From Kitasatospora sp. NBC_01250 (GTDB lineage Bacteria; Actinomycetota; Actinomycetes; Streptomycetales; Streptomycetaceae): a stretch of 64,000 nucleotides of DNA. The stretch lies in the NCBI RefSeq assembly GCF_036226465.1, contig NZ_CP108476.1, positions 6,696,001 through 6,760,000 on the forward strand. The letters run 5' to 3'. The position numbers were made by a program, and so were the translations under genes. Below are positions 36,929 to 43,999 of the stretch, piece after piece (position 1 is the first letter of the stretch; each line of letters starts with the position of its first letter). The notes below the pieces were generated by a model. The model saw nothing but the letters and a program-made list of their open reading frames with translations, was not told the DNA's origin and did no database searches.

Positions 36929-37864
36929 TCAGCGGGCGTTCTGCAGCAGGCCGCGGGTGCGCAGCACCCGGCGCTCCAGCGGGGTGAAGATCAGCAGGTC
37001 GATCGCGACGCCGACCACCAGGATCAGGATGATCCCGAGCATCACCCCGGACATGTCCGAGGCGTCGCGCTGGTTCTCCAGGTACCGGCCCAGGCCCAGG
37101 CCCAGGTCCGGCGAGCTGGCGATCAGCTCGGCGGCCATCAGCGAGCGCCAGGAGAAGGCCCAGCCCTGCTTGAGGCCGGCCAGGTAGCCGGGCAGCGCCG
37201 CCGGCAGCAGCACGTGCCGGGCGCCGCTGAGCCCGCGGGCGCCCAGCGTGCGGCCGGCCCGCAGGAAGAGCGGCGGCACCTGGTCGATGCCCGAGATCAG
37301 GCCGTTGGCGATCGAGGGGACGGCGCCGAGCAGGATCACCGCGTACATCGCCTGGTCGTTGATGCCCAGCCAGATCACCGCGGCCGGCACCCAGGCCACC
37401 GAGGGCAGCGACTGCAGCCCGGAGAGGATCGGGCCCACGGCGGCCCGCAGGAACTTCACCTGCGCCACCGCCAGCCCGATCGGCGTGCCGATCACCACCG
37501 CCATCGCGAAGCCGGAGATGCCGCGCCAGACGCTGGTCCAGATGATCGAGAAGAGCGTGCCCTGGTACCAGAGGTCGGTCAGGCTGTGCCAGACGTCCAG
37601 TGGACTGGGCAGGTTGTAGGAGGCGGTGACGTGCAGCTCGTAGGTCAGCTGCCAGGCGCCGACCACCAACAGCGCGCCGAGCACCGGTGGCAGCAGCTTC
37701 TCGCGCAGCAGCTGGCCGAGCGAGGGGCGCTGGATCTGGACGCTGTCCAGCGCGTCCAGTCCGGCCTCGACGCCGGCCAGGTCGGCATGGGCCTGGGGCC
37801 CGGTCGCGGCCCGGGGGTCGGCCTCGGCCGGGGCCGGGATCGAGGTGGTCTCAGTGCTGGCCAT
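36929..37864 (-). CDS. ABC transporter permease (aliphatic sulfonate/sulfate-ester type)
   Basis: A 311-residue permease of the SsuC/TauC group. About 65 N-terminal cytoplasmic residues precede TM1 (LPPVLGALLVVGAWQLTY). The BPD_transp_1 core has SLPSVAWVPAAVIWLGIND and the EAA-like loop RAGRTLGARGLSGARHVLLPAALPGYLAGLKQGWAFSWRSL. The ATG overlaps the end of the ATPase gene by 14 bp, so the two are translated together. Within a cysteine synthesis cluster, sulfonates, sulfate esters or sulfate are the likely substrates. The order is SBP, ATPase, permease, chelatase. Confidence 0.92.
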   Translation of the reverse strand: MASTETTSIPAPAEADPRAATGPQAHADLAGVEAGLDALDSVQIQRPSLGQLLREKLLPPVLGALLVVGAWQLTYELHVTASYNLPSPLDVWHSLTDLWYQGTLFSIIWTSVWRGISGFAMAVVIGTPIGLAVAQVKFLRAAVGPILSGLQSLPSVAWVPAAVIWLGINDQAMYAVILLGAVPSIANGLISGIDQVPPLFLRAGRTLGARGLSGARHVLLPAALPGYLAGLKQGWAFSWRSLMAAELIASSPDLGLGLGRYLENQRDASDMSGVMLGIILILVVGVAIDLLIFTPLERRVLRTRGLLQNAR

Positions 37865-38654
37865 GGCGGCGGATCTCCCCACGCAGGTGCTCGGTGATCT
37901 CGACGGACAGGTCCGCGACGGCGGCGGACTCGATGCGGCGCGGCTGCGGCAGGTCGATCCGCCACTCGCGGGCCACCCGGCCCGGACGCGAGGAGAGCAG
38001 CACCACCCGCTGGGCCAGGCGCACCGCCTCGCGCACGTTGTGGGTGACGAACAGGACGGTGAGCCGCCGCTCCTGCCAGATGCGGGTGATCTCCTCGTGC
38101 AGCACGTCGCGGGTGATCGCGTCCAGCGCGGCGAACGGCTCGTCCATCAGCAGCACGCTGCTGCCCTGGGCCAGCGCGCGGGCCAGGGCGACGCGCTGGC
38201 GCATGCCGCCGGACAGCTCGTGCACCCGCTTGCCGTAGGAACCGGCGAGCCGGACCAGTTCGAGCAGCCGCTCGGCCTCCGGCCGGCGCTCGGCGCGCGG
38301 CACGCCGTTGAGGCGCAGCGCGAGTTCGATGTTCTTGCCGGCGGTCAGCCAGGGGAAGAGCGCGTGCTCCTGGAACATCAGGGCCGGCCGCCCGCCGGGC
38401 ACCTCGATCTGTCCCGCGGTCGGCAGGTCCAGGCCGGCGACCAGGTTGAGGAGGGTGGACTTGCCGCAGCCGGAGGCGCCGAGCAGGCAGAGGAACTCAC
38501 CCGGGGCGACGTCGAGGGTGATGTCGTCCAGCACCGCGACGGCGGCGCCGGGACGACCGAAGGACTTGTGCACGCCGGCGATCCGCACGGCGGGCGTACC
38601 GTCCGCACCGGCGTCGCGGCGGGTGTCGTCCGGAGTGGTCAGTGCCTGGCTCAT
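37851..38654 (-). CDS. ABC transporter ATP-binding protein (SsuB/TauB-like)
   Basis: A 267-residue ATPase. Walker A is GASGCGKSTLLN, the Q-loop FQEHALFPWLTAGKNIELAL, the signature LSGGMRQRVALARAL, Walker B VLLMDEPFAALDAIT and the H-loop VLFVTHNVREAVRLA. The Q-loop sequence with FPWLT is typical of the SsuB/TauB nitrate-sulfonate-taurine group. It energises uptake with the adjacent permease. The start is MSQALTTPDD at 38654. Confidence 0.94.
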   Translation of the reverse strand: MSQALTTPDDTRRDAGADGTPAVRIAGVHKSFGRPGAAVAVLDDITLDVAPGEFLCLLGASGCGKSTLLNLVAGLDLPTAGQIEVPGGRPALMFQEHALFPWLTAGKNIELALRLNGVPRAERRPEAERLLELVRLAGSYGKRVHELSGGMRQRVALARALAQGSSVLLMDEPFAALDAITRDVLHEEITRIWQERRLTVLFVTHNVREAVRLAQRVVLLSSRPGRVAREWRIDLPQPRRIESAAVADLSVEITEHLRGEIRRHGQH

Positions 38655-38714
38655 CTGCGGGCACCTCCTGGCATGAGTGGGGCGAGCGGAGAAGGCTGCT
38701 GGAGCCGGGTTCCG

Positions 38715-38760
38715 CCCCGGCCCGGCCCGGTGACTGGGCATCGACTGGGCGGGGCCGGGG
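38715..38760 (-). terminator. GC-rich hairpin between SBP and ATPase genes
   Basis: CCCCGGCCCGGCCC (38715-38728) pairs with GGGCGGGGCCGGGG (38747-38760) with one mismatch and an 18-nt loop. It lies in the 155-bp gap after the binding-protein gene. It may be a partial terminator or an RNA-stabilising stem that gives more binding protein than membrane parts. Confidence 0.55.
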
Positions 38761-38809
38761 ACGGAGCCCGGAGTCTTGCGCGGTGCTTGGCAAGCTGCCT
38801 GACGTCGCG

Positions 38810-39961
38810 TCAGGAGCCGGTGCCGAGGCCCGCGTCGGAGACCGTGGGCTTTCCGGCCGCCGTGAGCACCTTGTTGAGCGGCGACAGGTCGTAGATCCCG
38901 CTGATGTCCGGCTTCTTGAGCAGGCCCGCGGTCACCGCGTGGTCCGCCTCCGCCTGCAGGGTGCCGGCCAGCGGGTCGTCCAGGAAGTCGATGCTCTTCC
39001 AGGCCGGGTCGAGGATGCCGGCGGGCAGCGAGTTGCCGCCCGCCGCCTTGATCGCGTCGTTGGCGTCCTGCTCGGCCTTGGCCGGGTTGGCCTTGATGAA
39101 GGCGTTGGTGTTCACCGAGCCGCGCAGCACGGCCTCCACCACGTCCGGGTGGGCCTTGAGGAACTTCTGCGAGACGATGATGTTGGTGATCACGAACTGC
39201 CCGTTCGGCCACAGCGACTTCTCGTCCAGCAGCACCTTCGCGCCCTTCGCCACCAGGGTGGAGGCGGTCGGCTCGGGCACCCAGGCGCCGTCGATGGAGC
39301 CGGAGGCGTAGGCGTCCGGGGTGACCTTGTTGTCCGTGCGCACTACCGAGACGTCGCCGGCGCCGGTCTGCGGGTCCTCCTTGTAGCCCTTGCCCGCCAG
39401 GTAGTTGAGCAGGGCCACGTCCTGGGTGTTGCCCAGCTGCGGGGTGGCGATCTTCTTGCCCTTGAGGTCGTCCAGGGTCTTGATCTTGTTCGGGTTGACC
39501 ACCAGTTCGACGCCGCCCGAGGCCGAGCCGCCGATGATCTTCAGCGACTGGCTCTTGGACTGCACATAGCCGTTGATCGCGGGCGAGGGGCCGATCCAGC
39601 CGATGTCGATCGAGCCGGCGTTCAGCGCCTCGATCTCGGCCGGGCCCGCGTTGAAGACCTGGGTCTTGATCTGGGTGGCACCCAACTCCTTCTGGAACAG
39701 CCCCTCCTGGAGGCCGACCAGCGCGGTGCCGTGGGTCAGGTTGGCGAAGTAGCCGATCTTCACCGTGTCGGCGGAGAGCTTGGGGCCGCCCGACGCCGCC
39801 GGGGCCGGGGCCGCGTCGGTCTTGTCGGACTTGGAGCCGTAGCTGCAGGCGGTCAGCAGGCTGACGGCGGTCAGGCCGGCCAGGGCCATCGCGGCGACCC
39901 GTCTGGCGCGACCGGCGTTCGGGCGGGGGAGGCTATGGCCTGTGGCCTGCGGAGGAGTCAT
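38810..39961 (-). CDS. ABC transporter substrate-binding lipoprotein (SsuA-like)
   Basis: A 383-residue lipoprotein. The signal peptide ends in the lipobox LLTAC with the acylated Cys at 39, followed by a Lys/Asp/Ala linker. The solute-binding core begins VKIGYFANLTHGTALVGLQEGLF and shows VFNAGPAEIEALNAGSIDIGWIGPSPAINGY, the pattern of the NMT1/SsuA nitrate-sulfonate-taurine family. It captures substrate outside the membrane for the permease and ATPase downstream. Given the neighbours, sulfonate or another organosulfur compound is likely. Confidence 0.93.
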   Translation of the reverse strand: MTPPQATGHSLPRPNAGRARRVAAMALAGLTAVSLLTACSYGSKSDKTDAAPAPAASGGPKLSADTVKIGYFANLTHGTALVGLQEGLFQKELGATQIKTQVFNAGPAEIEALNAGSIDIGWIGPSPAINGYVQSKSQSLKIIGGSASGGVELVVNPNKIKTLDDLKGKKIATPQLGNTQDVALLNYLAGKGYKEDPQTGAGDVSVVRTDNKVTPDAYASGSIDGAWVPEPTASTLVAKGAKVLLDEKSLWPNGQFVITNIIVSQKFLKAHPDVVEAVLRGSVNTNAFIKANPAKAEQDANDAIKAAGGNSLPAGILDPAWKSIDFLDDPLAGTLQAEADHAVTAGLLKKPDISGIYDLSPLNKVLTAAGKPTVSDAGLGTGS

Positions 39962-40080
39962 CGAAGCGTCCTTCGGGCTGGAACGGTCAAGGGAGGGTGG
40001 TGCGTCGGCACGCCGGGTGGGAAGCGGTGGGTGGGCTCACGCGCCGCTGTCGCCGTTTGGACCCGGTGACGGGGCCGTCG

Positions 40081-40194
40081 TCAGAGACCCCGTCCGCAGG
40101 CACATCGTGTGATGCCGCCCCGGCCGCTGCCACGGGCGCCGCTGCCGATGCGGCCGCCTTCCTTGTCCATGCCGGAGAACGCCTCGCCGGCCAT
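40081..40194 (-). CDS. 37-codon ORF coupled to cysN stop
   Basis: Directly at the cysN stop codon the sequence TGATG gives an ATG that opens 37 codons before a stop. Of its first 28 codons only two lack G or C in the third position, as in neighbouring genes. The product would begin MAGEAFSGMDKEGGRIGSG, be Gly/Arg-rich, and end with a C-x-C pair (TRCACGRGL). It may be a real mini-protein of the sulfur operon or a chance extension. No homolog is known to me. Confidence 0.4.
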   Translation of the reverse strand: MAGEAFSGMDKEGGRIGSGARGSGRGGITRCACGRGL

Positions 40195-41534
40195 CAGACC
40201 CACTCCTCCTCGGCCGCCGGGGCGCCCTCGGCTGTCGCGCGGGTGAAGGACTCGCCGGCCATGACGGCGGTCAGGGTGCTGCCGTCGGCCGGGTCGATCA
40301 GGAGGAACGAGCCGGTCAGCCGGTTGTCGGCGTAGGGGTCCAGGGCGAGTGGCTCGGCGGTGCGCAGGAGGACGTGGCCGATGTCGTTGACCTTCAACTC
40401 CTGGGTTTCGCCGCGCTGTTCGAGGGTGTCGATGTCGATCCGGTAGCTGATCTCCTTGACCAGCGCGCGCACGGTGCGGGTGGTGTGTTTGAGCAGTACC
40501 TTGTCGCCGGCGCGCAGCGGACGCTCGTGCAGGTGGCAGACGGTGGCCTCGACGTCCTTGGTGGGACGAGGGGTGGGGCCTGCGGTGATGAGGTCGCCGC
40601 GGGAGATGTCGAGGTCGTCGGTGAGGCGCACGGTGATCGACTGCGGGGCCCAGGCGATGTCGCGCTGCTCGCCGAGCACGTCGATGCCCGCCACGGTGGT
40701 GGTGTGGCCGGAGGGGAGGACGGTGACGGTGTCGCCGGTGCGCAGGACGCCGGAGGCCAGTTGGCCGGCGTAGCCGCGGTAGTCGTGGTGTTCCTCGGAC
40801 TGGGGGCGGATGACGTACTGGACGGGGAAGCGGGCCGGGTCGGTGCTGGGGTCGGTGCCGGTCCGGACGGTTTCCAGGTGTTCGAGGAGGGTGGGGCCGC
40901 CGTACCAGTCCATGTGGGCGGAGGGTTCGACGACGTTGTCGCCGGCGAGTGCGGAGATCGGGACTGCCACGATGTCGCCGATTCCGAGGGAGGCGGCGTA
41001 GGCGGTGAATTCGGCGGCGATGGCGGCGAAGACGGGTTCGGCGTAGTCGACCAGGTCCATCTTGTTGACGGCGAGTACGACGTGGGGGACGCGTAGCAGG
41101 GCGGCGACGGCGGCGTGGCGGCGGGTCTGTTCGACGACGCCGTTGCGGGCGTCGACCAGGACGACGGCGAGTTCGGCGGTGGAGGCGCCGGTGACCATGT
41201 TGCGGGTGTACTGCACGTGGCCGGGGGTGTCGGCCAGGATGAAGCGGCGCTTGGCGGTGGCGAAGTAGCGGTAGGCGACGTCGATGGTGATGCCCTGTTC
41301 GCGTTCGGCGCGCAGGCCGTCGGTGAGCAGTGCCAGGTCCGGTGCCTGCTGGCCGCGTTTGCGGGAGGCGTGTTCGACGGCTTCCAGCTGGTCGGTGAGG
41401 ACCGACTTGGAGTCGTGGAGCAGGCGGCCGACCAGGGTGGACTTGCCGTCGTCGACGGAGCCGGCGGTGGCGAAGCGCAGCAGCGAGGTGGCTGCGTTCT
41501 GCCCCGCGGGGGTGAGTTCGGTGGTGCTGGGCAT
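40194..41534 (-). CDS. cysN: sulfate adenylyltransferase subunit 1 (GTPase)
   Basis: A 446-residue EF-Tu-like GTPase that drives APS synthesis by CysD. G motifs: GSVDDGKST (G1), DTPGHVQYTRNM (G3), NKMD (G4) and a VPISAL-type G5. Beta-barrel domains II and III follow. There is no fused APS kinase, consistent with the separate cysC. Two bases separate its start from the cysD stop. Activation of sulfate to APS starts the assimilatory pathway completed by CysH and the sulfite reductase. Confidence 0.96.
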   Translation of the reverse strand: MPSTTELTPAGQNAATSLLRFATAGSVDDGKSTLVGRLLHDSKSVLTDQLEAVEHASRKRGQQAPDLALLTDGLRAEREQGITIDVAYRYFATAKRRFILADTPGHVQYTRNMVTGASTAELAVVLVDARNGVVEQTRRHAAVAALLRVPHVVLAVNKMDLVDYAEPVFAAIAAEFTAYAASLGIGDIVAVPISALAGDNVVEPSAHMDWYGGPTLLEHLETVRTGTDPSTDPARFPVQYVIRPQSEEHHDYRGYAGQLASGVLRTGDTVTVLPSGHTTTVAGIDVLGEQRDIAWAPQSITVRLTDDLDISRGDLITAGPTPRPTKDVEATVCHLHERPLRAGDKVLLKHTTRTVRALVKEISYRIDIDTLEQRGETQELKVNDIGHVLLRTAEPLALDPYADNRLTGSFLLIDPADGSTLTAVMAGESFTRATAEGAPAAEEEWV

Positions 41535-41536
41535 GG

Positions 41537-42475
41537 TTAGAAGTACCCCTCGCGCTTGCGGTCTTCCATCGCGGCCTCGGAGAGCTTGTCGTCGGCCCGG
41601 GTGGCTCCGCGCTCGGTCAGGCGGCTGGCGGCGATCTCGGTGATCACCTGGTCGATGGTGGCGGCGTCGGAGTCGACGGCGCCGGTGCAGGACATGTCGC
41701 CCACGGTGCGGTAGCGGATCAGGCGGCGCTGGACCGTTTCGCCTTCCTTGGGGCCGCCCCAGTCGCCGGCGGTCAGCCACATGCCGTCGCGGGCGAAGAC
41801 GTCGCGTTCGTGGGCGTAGTAGATCTCCGGCAGGTCGATCGACTCGCGCTCGATGTACTGCCAGACGTCCAGCTCGGTCCAGTTGGAGAGCGGGAAGACG
41901 CGGACGTGTTCGCCCACGGCGTGCCGGCCGTTGTAGAGCGACCAGAGTTCGGGACGCTGGCGGCGCGGGTCCCAGGCGCCGAACTCGTCGCGCAGGGAGA
42001 AGACGCGTTCCTTGGCGCGGGCCTTCTCCTCGTCGCGGCGCCCGCCGCCGAAGACGGCGTCGAACCTGCCCGTCTCGATGGCGTCCAGCAGCGGGACGGT
42101 CTGCAGCGGGTTGCGGGTGCCGTCGGGGCGCTCGCGCAGCCGGCCCTCGTCGATGAACCGCTGCACTGAGGCCACGTGCAGACGAAGGCCGTGTTCGGCC
42201 ACCACGCGGTCGCGGTAGGCGATCACCTCGGGGAAGTTGTGACCGGTGTCCACGTGCAGCAGCGAGAACGGGACCGGCGCGGGAGCGAAGGCCTTCAACG
42301 CCAGGTGCAGCATGACGATCGAGTCCTTGCCGCCGGAGAACAGGATCACCGGCCGCTCGAACTCACCCGCCACCTCACGGAAGATGTGCACCGACTCCGC
42401 TTCGAGCACGTCCAGGTGGGAGAGCGCGAAGGGGTTCTTCGCGGTGTCGAGCAGACGCTGCGTCGCGGTCGTCAT
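41537..42475 (-). CDS. cysD: sulfate adenylyltransferase subunit 2
   Basis: A 312-residue ATP pyrophosphatase-fold enzyme that forms adenylylsulfate from ATP and sulfate. The PP-motif is LFSGGKDSIVMLHLA near residues 48-60. LLHVDTGHNFPEVI, VFGGGRRDEEKARAKERVFSLRDEFGAWDPRRQRPELW and VFPLSNWTELDVWQYI are all typical CysD blocks. It ends with EDRKREGYF as usual. Its ATG overlaps the cysC stop in ATGA, so cysC, cysD and cysN are translationally linked. Confidence 0.97.
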   Translation of the reverse strand: MTTATQRLLDTAKNPFALSHLDVLEAESVHIFREVAGEFERPVILFSGGKDSIVMLHLALKAFAPAPVPFSLLHVDTGHNFPEVIAYRDRVVAEHGLRLHVASVQRFIDEGRLRERPDGTRNPLQTVPLLDAIETGRFDAVFGGGRRDEEKARAKERVFSLRDEFGAWDPRRQRPELWSLYNGRHAVGEHVRVFPLSNWTELDVWQYIERESIDLPEIYYAHERDVFARDGMWLTAGDWGGPKEGETVQRRLIRYRTVGDMSCTGAVDSDAATIDQVITEIAASRLTERGATRADDKLSEAAMEDRKREGYF

Positions 42476-43074
42476 GCCAGGCCCCTCGTCGTCAGGAAGG
42501 TGTGCAGTTCGGCGGCCGACTCGGCGACCGTGCGGCCCTCGGTGTGCAGGCGCAACTCCGGTGCGGCCGGCACCTCGTAGGGGTCGTCCACGCCGGTCAG
42601 CCCGGTGAGGGTGCCGGCGGCCTGCTGCGCGTACAGGCCCTTGACGTCGCGCTCGGAGCAGACCTCGACCGAGGTGGCGACGTGCACCTCCAGGAAGGCG
42701 CTGCCCCGCTCGGCGTGGCGCTCGCGCACCGCGGCGCGCGAGTCGGCGTAGGGGGCGATCACCGGGGCGAGCACCTTCACGCCGTTGGCGGCCAGCTTCT
42801 CGGCCACGAAGCCGATCCGGGTGACGTTGGTGTGCCGGTCCTCGCGGGTGAACCCGAGGCCCTTGGAGAGGAACTCGCGGATCTCGTCCCCGTCGAGCAC
42901 CTCCACCCGGTGCCCCTCGGTCCGCAGCCGCTCGGCCAGCGCGAAGGCCAGTGTGGTCTTGCCCGCGCTCGGCAGCCCGGTCAGCCACACCGTGGCGCCG
43001 CGGTCACAGGGGGCGGCCGCGGGGGCCGCCTCCGCGGCTTCCCCGGCGGCAGCCAAGGTGTCGGCTGTGCTCAC
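42472..43074 (-). CDS. cysC: adenylylsulfate kinase
   Basis: A 200-residue APS kinase making PAPS. The P-loop is GLPSAGKTTLAFALAERL. VEVLDGDEIREFLSKGLGFTREDRHTNVTRIGFVAEKL and the lid segment with DVKGLYAQQAAGTLTGLTGVDDPYE are standard. The start is taken as GTG at 43074, with GGAG seven bases before it, giving MSTADTLAAAG. PAPS may serve sulfotransferases, since the reductase encoded next looks like an APS reductase. Confidence 0.95.
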   Translation of the reverse strand: MSTADTLAAAGEAAEAAPAAAPCDRGATVWLTGLPSAGKTTLAFALAERLRTEGHRVEVLDGDEIREFLSKGLGFTREDRHTNVTRIGFVAEKLAANGVKVLAPVIAPYADSRAAVRERHAERGSAFLEVHVATSVEVCSERDVKGLYAQQAAGTLTGLTGVDDPYEVPAAPELRLHTEGRTVAESAAELHTFLTTRGLA

Positions 43075-43116
43075 GTTTCGCTCCAAAATTAAGTAACGAA
43101 GGGTCAAAAAAATTGC

Positions 43117-43836
43117 TCAGAGGTGGATGCCGCACTCGACCTTGCCGGACCCGGCCCAGCGGCCGGCCCGGGCGTCCTCGCCCTCGCCGGGCTTGCGGGT
43201 GCAGGAGAGCGGTGCGCAGCCGACCGAGGTGTAACCCTCCCAGAGCAGTGGGTTGAGCAGTACCCCGTTGGCCTGGACGTAGGCGTCCACGTCGTCCTGG
43301 GTCCAGCGGGCGATCGGCGCGATCTTCACCTTGCGGCGCTTGGCGTCCCAGGCCACCACCGGGGTGGCGGCCCGTGACGGCGACTCGTCGCGGCGCAGCC
43401 CGGTGGCCCACGCGTCGTAGCCCATCAGCCCGCGCTGCAGCGGCTCGACCTTGCGCAGCGAGCAGCACAGGTCCGGGTCCCGGTCGTGCAGGTCGGGCCC
43501 GTACTCGGCGTCCTGCTCGGCCACGCTCTGGCGCGGCGTCAGGGTGATCACGTTGAGCGGCATGGTGGCGGCCACCGCGTCCCGGGTGCCGATGGTCTCG
43601 GGGAAGTGGTAGCCGGTGTCCAGGAAGAGCACGTCGATGCCGGGCAGCGCGGTGGAGGCCAGGTGGGCCACCACCGCGTCCTCCATCGAGGAGGTGACGC
43701 AGAGCCCGCGCCCGAAGGTGTCGGCGGCCCAGCGCAGGATCTCCTGCGCCGGGGCCTCCTCCAGGTCGCGGGCGGCGGCGGTGGCCAGCGCCGCCAGGTC
43801 GCGGGCGGCGGCGGTCGTCTCAGGGTCGGTGCTCAT
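43117..43836 (-). CDS. cysH: assimilatory APS/PAPS reductase with an altered cysteine spacing
   Basis: A 239-residue reductase converting APS (or PAPS) to sulfite. Blocks: VTSSMEDAVVAHLA (PP loop variant), LFLDTGYHFPETIGTRDAV, LCCSLRKVEPL with Cys124-Cys125, WTQDDVDAYV, and the C-terminal catalytic ECGIHL (Cys235). In iron-sulfur APS reductases the four cluster ligands are CC and a later C-x2-C. Here the later pair is Cys207 and Cys212, spaced C-A-P-L-S-C, two residues more than normal. Thioredoxin normally resets the enzyme. It overlaps the zinc-ribbon gene by 17 bp. Confidence 0.93.
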   Translation of the reverse strand: MSTDPETTAAARDLAALATAAARDLEEAPAQEILRWAADTFGRGLCVTSSMEDAVVAHLASTALPGIDVLFLDTGYHFPETIGTRDAVAATMPLNVITLTPRQSVAEQDAEYGPDLHDRDPDLCCSLRKVEPLQRGLMGYDAWATGLRRDESPSRAATPVVAWDAKRRKVKIAPIARWTQDDVDAYVQANGVLLNPLLWEGYTSVGCAPLSCTRKPGEGEDARAGRWAGSGKVECGIHL

Positions 43837-43999
43837 CTGCGGGTACCCCGTTCGTAGCTGACAGCAGGCCGAGGAACTTCACTTGGAAGGCGCGGCGGCA
43901 GGACGCGCATTCCCAGGCGCCGTGACCGCCGGTCTCCGACGGACGGAGGTCCTCGTCACCGCAGTAGGGGCAGTAGAAAGGGGCTGCACGTTCGCTCAC
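43820..43999 (-). CDS. zinc-ribbon mini-protein of the sulfur operon
   Basis: A 59-residue protein from a GTG start that overlaps the reductase stop (GTGA). It has one treble-cleft-like zinc ribbon, with C-P-Y-C near residue 10 and C-A-S-C about 20 residues later, then RRAFQVKFLG. It is wedged with overlaps on both sides between nirA and cysH, so it is co-translated with them. Small proteins in this position are known in other streptomycetes, but no function is established. A role as a redox partner or assembly factor for the Fe-S enzymes is speculation. Confidence 0.8.
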   Translation of the reverse strand: MSERAAPFYCPYCGDEDLRPSETGGHGAWECASCRRAFQVKFLGLLSATNGVPADEHRP

